49,549 bases of DNA. Source: Bacteroidota bacterium. Lineage in GTDB: Bacteria; Bacteroidota; Bacteroidia; Cytophagales; Microscillaceae. Positions 8,518-17,130 of the stretch are shown piece after piece (the stretch's first letter is position 1; each line of letters starts with the position of its first letter). The translations under genes and the position numbers were made by a program. The notes under the pieces were generated by a model, which worked only from the letters and a program-made list of their open reading frames with translations, did no database searches and was not told where the DNA came from. The stretch covers positions 1-49,549 of the forward strand of contig RDXI01000026.1 in assembly GCA_004292795.1 (NCBI GenBank), given 5' to 3'.

Positions 8518-8833
8518 ATTTTTGAGGGGGTGGGCAGGATTACAGGAGGGCGGGATTACAGGTTACTTGCCTGCTTACCCGTTGCCCGAAACCCTTTCCC
8601 AAAAGATTAGCAATAATGGGCTGATAAATGAAGAAGTGTCTTTGTCAAAAGGAGGCAAGATAGCCAAACGGAAACTTGTAAATCTATAAACCTGCTAACA
8701 CGTCAATACGTTCACTTGCAAACTCGCCTACCCGAAACCCGTTTATCCGAACCCCACAAACTCGCCTACCCGAAACCCGCAAAACCTGCTAACCCGTTAC
8801 CCAATTTACCTGCCTTTCCTCCCTTTTACCTTA
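8518..8833. other. Low-complexity leader upstream of nrdA
   Basis: No gene is seen. On the plus strand the left part is G-rich (two GGATTACAGG units) and the right part is A/C-rich. ACTCGCCTACCCGAAACCCG occurs twice (8722-8741 and 8760-8779), and AACCTGCTAAC twice (about 8690 and 8783). Several copies of CTYGCCTRC fall here. If the candidate promoter at 8834 is used, all this lies in the nrdA 5' leader. Confidence 0.6.
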
Positions 8834-8841
8834 CAAATTTA
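8834..8841 (-). promoter_or_regulatory. Candidate -7 box for nrdA
   Basis: On the minus strand this reads TAAATTTG, a match to TAnnTTTG. No good TTTG lies 20 bases upstream and the leader would be about 320 bases, so the call is weak. The A/T-rich remainder to 9033 contains an ATAACGCC/GGCGTTAT inverted repeat (about 8911 and 8973) and no gene. Confidence 0.35.
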
Positions 8842-9033
8842 ACGCAAATTTTTGGTAAAAAAAATGTATTTTTTCACGAAAAAACCTAAAATGCTGTTTT
8901 TTAATCATTTATAACGCCAAAAAAAATTAAAAAAAAATACGTTTGCGCAAAACAATAACATTTGATAAATGGCGTTATCGTTGCTATTTGCCTTGCCTAT
9001 TTAGTCCAAAAAATTCTAAAAAAGGTGCAATTT

Positions 9034-9570
9034 CTACAGCCCTTCATTGTACTTGTCTATGATGCGCATAAGCCTTGTTTGATAGGCTTTATCGCCACTG
9101 CTTGCCAACAATCCGCCAATAACAAGCATACTAACGCCCACAAAAATACCCAATAGCCAAAGTACAATGCTCCACCCTACAGAAACACCCGAAAACACAC
9201 CTGCGAGTGCTAATACAAGAAAAGTAACAGGCATCAACATAATTGCCCAACCCAACAACTTGCCTGCCTTGTACGATAGGCGAGCTTTCCTGATTTCCTT
9301 CCGCACAGCGCGAATACGTATGTCTTTTATCAAATTGCGGGCTGTAATATCTCTGTCGAGGGTATCGCCTTCGAAATAGTAATAAGTGCGTTGTCCGTAT
9401 TGGCGTATCCTGTTGCCCTCTGTAGTCGTTTCATAATAACTATATGCTACAGAAACGTATTCTATCCGTTTGCGCTTCGTGGTGTCGTGTGCGAGGGTAG
9501 GCGAGCTTGCCTGCACGACCATAGTAGGCAAGCAGGCAAGGCAGGCAAGCCAAAAAAAACGTATCAACAT
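9034..9570 (-). CDS. Membrane protein of unknown function with signal peptide
   Basis: This 178-residue protein has a signal peptide (MLIRFFWLACLACLPTMVVQ). A charged region with many Tyr and Arg (YSYYETTTEGNRIRQYGQRT) follows, and then two hydrophobic helices at about residues 105-130 and 133-158 before a short polar tail. It is probably an inner-membrane protein. The family is not recognised. A good -7 box lies 26 bases upstream of ATG 9570. Confidence 0.7.
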   Translation of the reverse strand: MLIRFFWLACLACLPTMVVQASSPTLAHDTTKRKRIEYVSVAYSYYETTTEGNRIRQYGQRTYYYFEGDTLDRDITARNLIKDIRIRAVRKEIRKARLSYKAGKLLGWAIMLMPVTFLVLALAGVFSGVSVGWSIVLWLLGIFVGVSMLVIGGLLASSGDKAYQTRLMRIIDKYNEGL

Positions 9571-9596
9571 AAAAGGCAGAAGTTTTGATTAGAACA

Positions 9597-9604
9597 CAAA
9601 TGTA
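9597..9604 (-). promoter_or_regulatory. -7 box for the gene at 9034-9570
   Basis: The minus strand reads TACATTTG, matching TAnnTTTG, 26 bases before the ATG. The -33 element is poor. Confidence 0.6.
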
Positions 9605-9705
9605 GCGCAATTTTTGTGCGAAAGGGGAATATTATTTTCTCCCAAATTTTTCTCCGTTTTTCAACCTAATTTTTCTAAAAAAAGTTATAGTTTTTAAAAA
9701 GTCGA

Positions 9706-9771
9706 TAGCTTTTTCTTACAAAAAAGCTATCTTTGACAAAAAATAGCTTTTTCTAGAAAAAGCTATCTTTG
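9706..9771 (+). promoter_or_regulatory. Tandemly duplicated palindromic promoter upstream of the SpmAB gene
   Basis: Two TATCTTTG boxes lie at 9728-9735 and 9764-9771, exactly 36 bases apart. Each is preceded by TAGCTTTTT...AAAAAGCTA. The downstream copy is a perfect 22-bp palindrome (9744-9765) centred on CTAG and overlapping the -7 box by two bases; the upstream copy is imperfect. The arrangement suggests two start sites, each with an operator-like palindrome. Confidence 0.7.
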
Positions 9772-9796
9772 GCAAAAATAACCCTGCGCTCACACA

Positions 9797-11035
9797 ATGG
9801 TACTCAACTACATTTGGATAATGTTTTTCTTGACCGCCTTTGTTATCGGTTCGGTTCGCTTGTTCTTTTTTGGCGACCAAGATATTTTCAAAGCGTTGGT
9901 AGATGCTTCGTTTACCTCGTCCAAAACAGCCTTCGAGCTTGCCTTAGGACTGACGGGTGCTATGGCTATGTGGTTGGGCTTTATGAAAATAGGCGAGAAG
10001 GCGGGCATCGTCAAGATTTTTACGTATCTTTTTGGACCTTTTTTTCAGCGTCTTTTCCCCGAAATTCCCAAAAATCACCCTGCTATTGCGCCTATTTTTA
10101 TGAAATTGTCTGCTAATTTATTAGGTTTAGACAATGCAGGCACACCGCTTGGCATCAAGGCAATGAAGGAAATGCAAACCCTCAACGAAACGCCTGACAC
10201 TGCCTCAAATGCGCAAATTATGTTTGCAGTTTTGAATACAACAGGTATGACGCTCATTCCCATTACCATTTTAGCGTACAGGGTGCAGTATCAAGCCCAC
10301 AATCCCGCAGATGTATTCATTCCTATTTTACTTTCCACTTCTATTGCTTTTTTCTCCGCGCTTGTGATGACCGCCCTCGTACAGCGCATCAATTTGCTTG
10401 ACAAAGTGTTGTTGGGCTATTTGGGTGCGTTATTATTGGGTATCAGTTGCACGATTTATTATTTTTCAAGCCTTCCCATTCAGCAGGTAAGCAAGGTGTC
10501 GGGTATGGTCAGCAATTTTCTGCTGTTTTCGGTCATTGTTTCTTTCATCATGCTCGCGCTTGTGCGCAAGGTGAATGTCTATGAGTCTTTCATAGAAGGC
10601 GCGAAAGAAGGTTTCGAAACGGCTGTGCGGATAATTCCTTTTTTGGTTGCTTTTTTGGTGGGTATTGCCGTTTTCAGGGCGGCGGGTGCATTAGACTTTC
10701 TGAAAAATGGTGTGGAAAGTATCACCGATTATTTTGGCGTTACGGGTGAGTACATTCACGCCTTGCCTGTAGCTTTCCTGAAGCCTTTGAGCGGTAGCGG
10801 GGCGGGCGCGGCAATGAATGATGTGATGAAGGTGTTTGGTCCCGACTCGCTTGCGGGGCAACTCGCCTGCGTATTTCAAGGCACTACCGACACCACGCTT
10901 TATATTTTGGCGGTGTATTTTGGGGCGGTAAACATCAAAAACACACGCTACACGGTTACGATAAGTTTGATAGCAAGCCTTATCGGAATGTCATCTGCTT
11001 TGTTTGTTACGTATGTTTTTTATTTTAGGGATTGA
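9797..11035 (+). CDS. SpmA-SpmB fusion, nucleoside-recognition (Gate) domain membrane protein
   Basis: This 412-residue polytopic membrane protein fuses the two halves known as spore maturation proteins A and B, each with a Gate (nucleoside recognition) domain. The SpmA half carries LGLDNAGTPLGIKAM (about residues 114-128) and the SpmB half carries LKPLSGSGAGAA (about 329-340). Members occur widely in non-spore-forming Bacteroidota, so the name does not imply sporulation; the likely role is transport or gating of a small molecule, unproven. It starts at ATG 9797, 25 bases after a strong -7 box, and ends 23 bases from the convergent nuclease gene. Confidence 0.9.
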   Translation: MVLNYIWIMFFLTAFVIGSVRLFFFGDQDIFKALVDASFTSSKTAFELALGLTGAMAMWLGFMKIGEKAGIVKIFTYLFGPFFQRLFPEIPKNHPAIAPIFMKLSANLLGLDNAGTPLGIKAMKEMQTLNETPDTASNAQIMFAVLNTTGMTLIPITILAYRVQYQAHNPADVFIPILLSTSIAFFSALVMTALVQRINLLDKVLLGYLGALLLGISCTIYYFSSLPIQQVSKVSGMVSNFLLFSVIVSFIMLALVRKVNVYESFIEGAKEGFETAVRIIPFLVAFLVGIAVFRAAGALDFLKNGVESITDYFGVTGEYIHALPVAFLKPLSGSGAGAAMNDVMKVFGPDSLAGQLACVFQGTTDTTLYILAVYFGAVNIKNTRYTVTISLIASLIGMSSALFVTYVFYFRD

Positions 11036-11058
11036 GTAAACTTGCCTACCAACTGTTT

Positions 11059-11877
11059 TTATTCATTTGCGTTGTTCTCATGGCGCAGTCGTTCTATCTG
11101 CTCCATAGTCAAGTTAGTTCCTTTGGCTATCGTGTCATTGTCTAAGCCAAGTGCTATAAAATTTCGGGCGATTTCTTCTCTTTCTTCTTCTCTTTCAAGC
11201 ATAATCACTTTGCGCTTCGAAGCCTCTATCTTGGCTTTTTCCCATTCTTCAGGTGTGATATTTTCGTAGCTTACAATTTCGGAGCATCGTTTTATGCCTT
11301 CATTTTTTATGTTAATTTGTGGGTTTTCAGGATTGTGTATGCTTTCATAAATCAGGTCTAACCAATCTCTATAATTGGGTGGCGTGTCTTGTCCTTTGTA
11401 GTTGGGATTTAGGTAAATCAACTCGTGGTTAAACAGTTTCCTTTCTATGCCTTTTAGGTTTTTGGGGTTTAAGGTTGAGATTAGCACCTCATCTTTGTAA
11501 ATTTCGTTGGTTTTAGTATGTAGCTTGTAGGGGGCTGTCATAACCACAATGGTATAAACCGTTTTCTCCACAGAGTAGTCTTCTGAACTGCGTTGTTGTT
11601 CGGTAATGGCTTGCAAATGATAGTGCAAAAATCTATCAAAATTATGGTCATATTCTACCTTTTGAATTTCTATCACAATTCTACGCTTCACATCTTCGGC
11701 AAAAATATCATACTTAAAGGCAATGTTGCCCAATTTGGGCTGAAAAGCCTTTTCTGTCTCTATTTTGGCAGGTTCTACTTCAATGCCTACAATATCTTTT
11801 ACGAAAGCCTTAAAAACTATTTCGTCTGTAAAGGCTTTTTTGAAAAAAACTTCATTGTCTAAACGCGCAAGTATCAT
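11059..11877 (-). CDS. Rpn family PD-(D/E)XK nuclease / putative transposase-like protein
   Basis: This 272-residue protein fits the Rpn family of recombination-promoting nucleases, often labelled PD-(D/E)XK nuclease family transposase. The nuclease core shows D57 in FKYDIFAED and E70-x-Q72 in RIVIEIQKVEY, where Gln replaces the usual Lys as in many family members. The C-terminus has the usual ARNFIALGLDNDTIAKGTNL helix-turn-helix-like tail. Family members cut DNA and raise recombination; there are no inverted ends here, so it is not a complete IS. Start at ATG 11877 has a TAACTTTG box just upstream. Confidence 0.88.
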   Translation of the reverse strand: MILARLDNEVFFKKAFTDEIVFKAFVKDIVGIEVEPAKIETEKAFQPKLGNIAFKYDIFAEDVKRRIVIEIQKVEYDHNFDRFLHYHLQAITEQQRSSEDYSVEKTVYTIVVMTAPYKLHTKTNEIYKDEVLISTLNPKNLKGIERKLFNHELIYLNPNYKGQDTPPNYRDWLDLIYESIHNPENPQINIKNEGIKRCSEIVSYENITPEEWEKAKIEASKRKVIMLEREEEREEIARNFIALGLDNDTIAKGTNLTMEQIERLRHENNANE

Positions 11878-11899
11878 ACGAATTAGGGGGTTACTTTTG

Positions 11900-11907
11900 C
11901 AAAGTTA
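11900..11907 (-). promoter_or_regulatory. -7 box for the Rpn-type nuclease gene
   Basis: The minus strand reads TAACTTTG at 11907-11900, 22 bases before the ATG at 11877. Confidence 0.6.
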
Positions 11908-11973
11908 TGAAAAAAAACAACATAGCTGGATTTTCAAAGTGAAATCTGATAGTTATGTATGCAAAAAAAGCCC

Positions 11974-11981
11974 TACTTTTG
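11974..11981 (+). promoter_or_regulatory. Candidate -7 box for the O-methyltransferase gene
   Basis: TACTTTTG matches TAnnTTTG and lies 31 bases before ATG 12013. No clear -33 element is seen. Confidence 0.45.
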
Positions 11982-12012
11982 TTTTTATTACTACATTTTT
12001 ACAGCTTTTGAT

Positions 12013-12639
12013 ATGGAATTAGACCAATATATAGCCCAGCACACCTCGCCTGAAGGCGAGCTTTTGGAAGCCCTACAGCGCGAAACGTATTTGAAGGTGT
12101 TGCAACCGCACATGATTTCAGGCAAGGCGCAGGGAAGGCTGTTGGCTATGATTTCTAAGCTCGTGCAACCGCAATATATCTTGGAAATAGGCACTTTTAC
12201 AGCATACGCTACGCTTTGTTTGGCAGAAGGATTGCGTCCTGAAGGAAAATTGCATACTATAGAAGTGAATGATGAGCTTCAAGAAATGATTACGCGCTAC
12301 ATCAAGCAAGCACAACGCGAGGCACAAATCACGCTACACATAGGGCAGGCGTTGGAGGTTATCCCTACGCTTGCTTGTACGTTTGACCTTGCCTTCATAG
12401 ACGCAGATAAGCTCGCCTACCCGCAATATTATGAACTCGTATTGGCAAAAACAAGGCAGGGAGGCTCTATTTTGATTGATAATGTGCTTTGGAAAGGAAA
12501 AGTTTTGGACTTGCAAGCGAACAAAGACAAAAAAACGCAAGCCTTACACGCTTTCAATGAAATGGTTACGAAAGACTCGCGGGTGGAGAATGTATTGCTC
12601 CCTTTGCGTGATGGTTTGATGTGGGTAATGAAAAAATAA
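12013..12639 (+). CDS. Class I SAM-dependent O-methyltransferase
   Basis: This 208-residue cytoplasmic protein belongs to the catechol/caffeoyl-CoA O-methyltransferase-like family (which also includes the TrmR-type tRNA enzymes). The SAM motif is I57-LEIGTFTAYAT at about residues 57-68, and the metal/catalytic region reads LAFIDADKLAYPQYY (about 133-147) followed by IDNVLWKG. ATG 12013 is chosen because the upstream in-frame codons are hydrophobic spacer DNA with a promoter-like box. The ABC ATPase gene starts 10 bases after the stop, so the two are probably co-transcribed. Small-molecule versus tRNA substrate cannot be settled from sequence alone. Confidence 0.9.
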   Translation: MELDQYIAQHTSPEGELLEALQRETYLKVLQPHMISGKAQGRLLAMISKLVQPQYILEIGTFTAYATLCLAEGLRPEGKLHTIEVNDELQEMITRYIKQAQREAQITLHIGQALEVIPTLACTFDLAFIDADKLAYPQYYELVLAKTRQGGSILIDNVLWKGKVLDLQANKDKKTQALHAFNEMVTKDSRVENVLLPLRDGLMWVMKK

Positions 12640-12649
12640 GTAGCGACTT

Positions 12650-13315
12650 ATGCATCTACGAACAGAACATATTACGCAAATCTACCCGCACCCTACCTCG
12701 CCTGTGGTGGCATTGCAGGAATTGAGTTTGCAGATACCACAAGGGCAATTTGTGGCAATCGTAGGCGCGTCTGGCAGTGGCAAAAGTACGTTGTTGAAGA
12801 TTTTAGGCGGGTTGCTCTTGCCTACAGCAGGCAAGGTTTGGGTAGGCAAGCAAGAAATAACGGGTTTGTCTGATACCGCGCTTACGCTCTTTCGGCGCAT
12901 GTCTATTGGTTTTGTGTTTCAAGACTTCAATCTCTTGCCTGTGCTAACGGCAGTGGAAAATATTGTATTTGGGCTTCGCCTCCAAAAAGTGCCTCACAAA
13001 GAAGCACAAGCGCGGGCTTTGCATTGGTTAGACAAGGTAGGACTTGCAGATAAGGCTCATGCACGCCCCGCACACCTTTCAGGCGGGCAACAACAACGGG
13101 TGGCTATTGCGCGGGCTTTGGCTATGCAACCGCAAGTGTTGATAGCAGACGAACCTACGTCGAGCCTTGACTCGGAAAATGCGTTGCAAATAGCAGAATT
13201 GTTGAAAAATTTGCAGGTATTGACGCAAACTACACTCGTCTTGGCTACGCATGATGCTCGCCTACTGCCTTTTGCAGACCGCCTGATAGAAATGAAAGAT
13301 GGCAAGATGTTGTAA
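12650..13315 (+). CDS. ABC transporter ATP-binding protein, LolD/MacB/FtsE type
   Basis: This 221-residue ATPase has Walker A G39ASGSGKST47, Q-loop (FVFQDFN), signature LSGGQQQR (143-150), Walker B VLIADEP (163-169) and switch H in ATHD. Single-domain ATPases of this size and signature work with FtsX-like permeases in lipoprotein release or export. No permease gene is adjacent; the permease fragment at the window's left edge is 12 kb away. It lies 10 bases after the methyltransferase gene and is closed by a strong hairpin. Confidence 0.92.
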   Translation: MHLRTEHITQIYPHPTSPVVALQELSLQIPQGQFVAIVGASGSGKSTLLKILGGLLLPTAGKVWVGKQEITGLSDTALTLFRRMSIGFVFQDFNLLPVLTAVENIVFGLRLQKVPHKEAQARALHWLDKVGLADKAHARPAHLSGGQQQRVAIARALAMQPQVLIADEPTSSLDSENALQIAELLKNLQVLTQTTLVLATHDARLLPFADRLIEMKDGKML

Positions 13316-13318
13316 AAG

Positions 13319-13355
13319 AATAAGCCGTTTTCTAGCTTGTAGAAAACGGCTTATT
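13319..13355. terminator. Bidirectional terminator between the ABC ATPase and hppA genes
   Basis: A perfect 16-bp stem (AATAAGCCGTTTTCTA, 13319-13334, with 13340-13355) has a 5-base loop and lies between two convergent genes. The sequence just after the stem on the plus strand is CGTATA rather than a T-run, so the arms themselves supply the A/T-rich ends. Confidence 0.85.
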
Positions 13356-13375
13356 CGTATATAGAGATTATGCGT

Positions 13376-15496
13376 TTATACAGCAATATGAGGCGCGATA
13401 ATCAAAGAAACAATAGACATCAATTTGATAAGAATGTTCATCGAAGGTCCTGATGTATCTTTGAAAGGGTCGCCTACTGTGTCGCCTGTTACGGCTGACT
13501 TGTGGGCGTTTGAGCCTTTGTATTCCATTTTGCCATCAATCATTACGCCTTTTTCGAATGATTTTTTAGCGTTGTCCCAAGCTCCACCCGCGTTTGATTG
13601 GAAAAGAGCCATCAACACGCCAGAAACAGTAACACCTGCCAATACACCGCCTAAGATTTCAGCCGAAGAGCTATCAGCAAACATACCTTTCAAACCAAAA
13701 CCTACCAAGAAAGGCACTACAATCGCAATCAAACCGGGCGCAATCATTTCACGGATAGAAGCGTTGGTCGAGATAGCCACGCATTTTTCGTATTCAGGAG
13801 TAGCTGTGCCTTCCATAATGCCTTTGATTTCGCGGAACTGACGGCGCACTTCATGCACCATCGCCATTGCCGCCTTGCCTACTGCATTGATAGCCAAAGA
13901 GGAGAATATGAACGGAATCATACCACCCAAGAACAAACCACTCAAAACGGGTGCTTTGTAAATATCGATAGATTTGATGCCTGCAATACCTGCAAACGCG
14001 GCGAAAAGTGCCAATGAAGTCAATGCAGCAGAAGCGATAGCAAAACCTTTACCAATAGCGGCTGTAGTGTTACCTACTGCGTCAAGGTTATCAGTGCGCT
14101 TGCGTACTTCTTCAGGCAAGTGACTCATTTCGGCAATACCACCTGCGTTATCGGCAATGGGACCGAAAGCATCAATCGCCAACTGCATAGCCGTTGTAGC
14201 CATCATACCTGCGGCAGCGATAGAAACGCCATACAAACCAGCCATTGAGTACGAGCTAACAATACCTACGCAAAGCACCAAAATAGGCAATACTGTAGAT
14301 TCCATACCCATTGCTAAACCTGCAATCACGTTGGTAGCATGTCCTGTGCCAGAGCGTTGCACGATAGTATTCACGGGGCGATAACCCATTGAGCAATAAT
14401 ATTCGGTAATGATAGACATAGCCGTACCCACCAACAAACCAATGATAACCGAAGCAATCACACCGTTAGGCGTAAAGGTAAACCCGCGCAAGTCTAAGTT
14501 GGCAGGCAAGAGCCATTTGATTAGGAAAATAGATACTATAGCTGTACCAATGATAGAAACCCAGTTGCCAATGTTCAACGCCATTTGCACACTTGACTTG
14601 TCGTCTTTGATTCTTACGAAAAGCGTGCCTACCATAGAGAAAATGATACCCACACCCGCGATAAGCATAGGAAGCAAAATAGGCGCGATTCCACCTACTG
14701 CATCATCAGATTTGATTTCTTGCCCAAGCACCATAGTAGCCAATACTGTAGCCACATACGAGCCAAAAAGGTCAGCACCCATACCTGCCACATCACCCAC
14801 GTTGTCACCTACGTTGTCGGCAATGGTTGCAGGGTTGCGAGGGTCATCTTCAGGGATACCCGCTTCTACCTTGCCTACAAGGTCAGCACCAACGTCTGCC
14901 GCTTTGGTATAAATACCACCGCCCACACGTGCAAAAAGTGCGATAGACTCAGCACCCAAAGAAAAGCCCGCTAAGATTTCGAGAGCTGTTTTCATTTCGT
15001 GACCATTGGCAGGCGCGCCTTTCACGAAAAATATATACAACAAAATGAAGATAGAACCAAGTCCAAGCACCGCCAAACCTGCTACGCCCATACCCATGAC
15101 AGCACCGCCTGTAAACGATACTTGCAAGGCTTTGGAAAGGCTTGTACGCGCCGCTTGTGCTGTGCGTACATTGGCTTTCGTGGCTATGCGCATACCGATA
15201 TAGCCCGCGAGTGCAGAAAATACTGCTCCAAAAAGGAAGGAAACAGCGATAATGGGGCTTGAGTGTTTTACCAATGTGCCTGACCACGCCAATAGGCAAG
15301 CCATTACAACGGCAAAAACAGCTAAAACTTGCCATTCGGCTCGTAGGAAAGCCATCGAACCGCGTGCAATATAGCCCGCGATTTCTTTCATGCGGTCATC
15401 TCCCGCATCTTGCTTTGATACCCAGCCCGATTGGACGAAGGTATAAATCAAAGCGATAATCCCGAATACGGGAACAGTGTAAAGCAAATATTCCAT
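13376..15496 (-). CDS. hppA: Membrane-bound pyrophosphatase, ion-pumping (K+-dependent type)
   Basis: This 706-residue polytopic inner-membrane enzyme couples pyrophosphate hydrolysis to H+ or Na+ pumping. The substrate site shows [18 protein letters not shown] and [19 protein letters not shown], and later [19 protein letters not shown]. In [19 protein letters not shown] the Ala after GNTTA is typical of the K+-dependent class; K+-independent enzymes have Lys there. Whether it pumps H+ or Na+ cannot be told securely. ATG 15496 is chosen because it begins the normal first helix ([12 protein letters not shown]); the longer open frame upstream is leader DNA behind a good promoter. Confidence 0.95.
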   Translation of the reverse strand: MEYLLYTVPVFGIIALIYTFVQSGWVSKQDAGDDRMKEIAGYIARGSMAFLRAEWQVLAVFAVVMACLLAWSGTLVKHSSPIIAVSFLFGAVFSALAGYIGMRIATKANVRTAQAARTSLSKALQVSFTGGAVMGMGVAGLAVLGLGSIFILLYIFFVKGAPANGHEMKTALEILAGFSLGAESIALFARVGGGIYTKAADVGADLVGKVEAGIPEDDPRNPATIADNVGDNVGDVAGMGADLFGSYVATVLATMVLGQEIKSDDAVGGIAPILLPMLIAGVGIIFSMVGTLFVRIKDDKSSVQMALNIGNWVSIIGTAIVSIFLIKWLLPANLDLRGFTFTPNGVIASVIIGLLVGTAMSIITEYYCSMGYRPVNTIVQRSGTGHATNVIAGLAMGMESTVLPILVLCVGIVSSYSMAGLYGVSIAAAGMMATTAMQLAIDAFGPIADNAGGIAEMSHLPEEVRKRTDNLDAVGNTTAAIGKGFAIASAALTSLALFAAFAGIAGIKSIDIYKAPVLSGLFLGGMIPFIFSSLAINAVGKAAMAMVHEVRRQFREIKGIMEGTATPEYEKCVAISTNASIREMIAPGLIAIVVPFLVGFGLKGMFADSSSAEILGGVLAGVTVSGVLMALFQSNAGGAWDNAKKSFEKGVMIDGKMEYKGSNAHKSAVTGDTVGDPFKDTSGPSMNILIKLMSIVSLIIAPHIAV

Positions 15497-15605
15497 ACTA
15501 ACTCTGGAATGTGTTATTGGATAGTTGAAAATTGAGAAATAGTCTTTGGCACAAAAAAAACACTTATTGCCCAAATTTGCGAGGAATAAGCATTTTTTAA
15601 GGTTG

Positions 15606-15638
15606 CAAAAATACGGTTATTTTTGTAAAAAAGCCAAA
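15606..15638 (-). promoter_or_regulatory. Promoter of hppA
   Basis: On the minus strand TTTG (15638-15635) and TATTTTTG (15613-15606) are separated by 21 bases, a full match to the Bacteroidota consensus. The leader to ATG 15496 would be about 105 bases. Confidence 0.75.
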
Positions 15639-15740
15639 ATCGTTATTTTTTTTTGGCTTGCCTGCAAACAAAACACTTGTAAAAAAATACAAAGCATTGA
15701 AAATCAAGCATTTACAATTTGACAACAGCCAAACAAGGCA

Positions 15741-16226
15741 TCAAAGCGCGAGTTTTTGTTTGGGAATTTTCTTGTTGCGTATGTCTGTTTCGGCTATGAC
15801 AGCGTAATTTTCGGACTTAGGCATGGCGTGCAAAAGCCCTAATAGCTCGCCTGCAGGCACAAACAATTTGCGCGTACTAAGATTGAACCAGCCAAAAGTC
15901 AATTCGCTGTAGGCAACCATAACGCCCTCCGCATTGAAAAAACAATGGCTAAAACGCCAAATCTTGTTATCAGCCGTATTGCCCAAAAGCTCTACGTTCA
16001 CGTGGATAGTTTCGCCATGATGCAATTCGCGCAAGTAATAAAACTCTTCTGAAAAGACAACGGGGCCGAAGTTTTGGGTAGCCATTACATCTTGCGTCAA
16101 GCCTAAAGAAGCCAAGTACGAAACCCGCGTATCGTTGGTAAAATGCGAGTAACTCGTGTTGGCTACGTGCCTATTAGCGTCAAGGTCAGACCAACGCACT
16201 TGAAAGGTTTTGAGATTTTTATTCAT
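15741..16226 (-). CDS. Acyl-CoA thioesterase, 4HBT hot-dog family
   Basis: This 161-residue soluble protein has the hot-dog thioesterase start FQVRWSDLDANRHVANTSY, where D16 is the likely catalytic acid of the 4-hydroxybenzoyl-CoA thioesterase type. A typical LRELHHGETIHVNVEL strand pair follows. Members hydrolyse short- or medium-chain acyl-CoA or acyl-ACP; the substrate is unknown. Its ATG lies 8 bases inside the end of deoC, so the two are translated from one message. Confidence 0.88.
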   Translation of the reverse strand: MNKNLKTFQVRWSDLDANRHVANTSYSHFTNDTRVSYLASLGLTQDVMATQNFGPVVFSEEFYYLRELHHGETIHVNVELLGNTADNKIWRFSHCFFNAEGVMVAYSELTFGWFNLSTRKLFVPAGELLGLLHAMPKSENYAVIAETDIRNKKIPKQKLAL

Positions 16227-16893
16227 GTTGAGTAGATTTTTCTTGCTCTTTAACTATAGCTATGCCTGCTGAAGTTCCCAAACGGTCTGCGCCTGCTTCT
16301 ATCATAGCCAACGCTTGTTCGAGGTTGCGTATTCCTCCCGAAGCCTTGATGCCTACCGTGTCAGGCACAGAAGCACGCATAAGACGCACTTGCTCCACTT
16401 TCGCGCCTGCGGGAGCAAAGCCTGTAGATGTTTTGATGTAGTCCGCCCCTGCGTCAGCACAGACCTTTGAAGCGCGTACTATTTCCTCATCAGTCAAATA
16501 AGCCGTTTCGAGAATAACTTTCAAGATTTTCTCTTGTTCGTGAATGAGTTGCGCACAGCGCAATATTTCGGGCTTTATCCACTCGAAAGCATTGTGTTTG
16601 ATAGCCGAGATGTTGATAACAAGGTCGAGTTCGTCTGCGCCATCTGCTAATGCCAATTTTATCTCGTGCAGTTTGGTTTCGGTGCGTTGGTAGCCAAGCG
16701 GAAAGCCTATGACTGTAACGACTGCGGTAGGCGAGCTTTGCACATCACGTTTGGCTTTGCGCACCCAAAACGGAGGCACACAAACGCCTACAAATTGGTA
16801 GGCAAGGGCTTCATCGATTAACCTTTCTATGTCCTCGCCTGTCAAGGTAGGCGAGAGATTGGTATGTTCTATGTAGGAGGCGAGGTTGGGCAT
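16219..16893 (-). CDS. deoC: Deoxyribose-phosphate aldolase
   Basis: This 224-residue class I aldolase splits 2-deoxyribose-5-phosphate into glyceraldehyde-3-phosphate and acetaldehyde in deoxynucleoside catabolism. The Schiff-base lysine is K154 in YIKTSTGF. The second active-site lysine is K183 in GIKASGGIR, and the proton-relay Asp lies in DELDLVINI (D90). Length is normal for the bacterial family. It is the first gene of a two-gene unit with the thioesterase, which it overlaps by 8 bases. Upstream is a long low-complexity tract rather than a recognisable promoter. Confidence 0.95.
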   Translation of the reverse strand: MPNLASYIEHTNLSPTLTGEDIERLIDEALAYQFVGVCVPPFWVRKAKRDVQSSPTAVVTVIGFPLGYQRTETKLHEIKLALADGADELDLVINISAIKHNAFEWIKPEILRCAQLIHEQEKILKVILETAYLTDEEIVRASKVCADAGADYIKTSTGFAPAGAKVEQVRLMRASVPDTVGIKASGGIRNLEQALAMIEAGADRLGTSAGIAIVKEQEKSTQHE

Positions 16894-17060
16894 GGGTTGG
16901 GGGGTAGAGGTAGAAGGGTGGAAGGGTTGAGGGGTGGAAGGGTTGAGAGGTAGAAGGGTGGAAAGGTAGAAGGGTTAGCAGGTTTAGACAACCAACATCT
17001 AACATCTAACAACCAACAACTAACATCTAAAAACTAGCATCTAACATCTCATTTCCAAAG
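16894..17060. repeat. Strand-asymmetric low-complexity tract (G-rich then A/C-rich)
   Basis: The first 85 bases consist of repeated GGGTAGAAGGGTGGAAG-like units. The next 80 bases are repeated CCAACATCTAACATCTAAC-like units. Neither part codes for a plausible protein. Similar tracts occur at 24257-24412 and 34164-34283. It separates deoC from the divergent oxygenase gene. Confidence 0.75.
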
Positions 17061-17078
17061 AAAACGTAGGCAAAAGTA

Positions 17079-17110
17079 TTTGATTTTGTGGGAAATTTCA
17101 AATATTTTTG
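17079..17110 (+). promoter_or_regulatory. Promoter of the 2OG-Fe(II) oxygenase gene
   Basis: TTTG at 17079-17082 and TATTTTTG at 17103-17110 are separated by 20 bases. ATG 17131 follows. Confidence 0.7.
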
Positions 17111-17130
17111 CAACTTATCCTTTTACTATT

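Noticed and set aside
9797-11035. Sporulation function from the SpmA/SpmB name
   Set aside because: The fusion is widespread in non-sporulating Bacteroidota and nothing else here suggests sporulation.
11059-11877. Complete insertion sequence around the Rpn-type nuclease gene
   Set aside because: No terminal inverted repeats or target duplications are visible, and neighbours on both sides are intact single genes.
14409-14912. Plus-strand open frame of 167 codons inside hppA
   Set aside because: It is antisense to conserved pyrophosphatase motifs; its length results from the codon pattern of the real gene.
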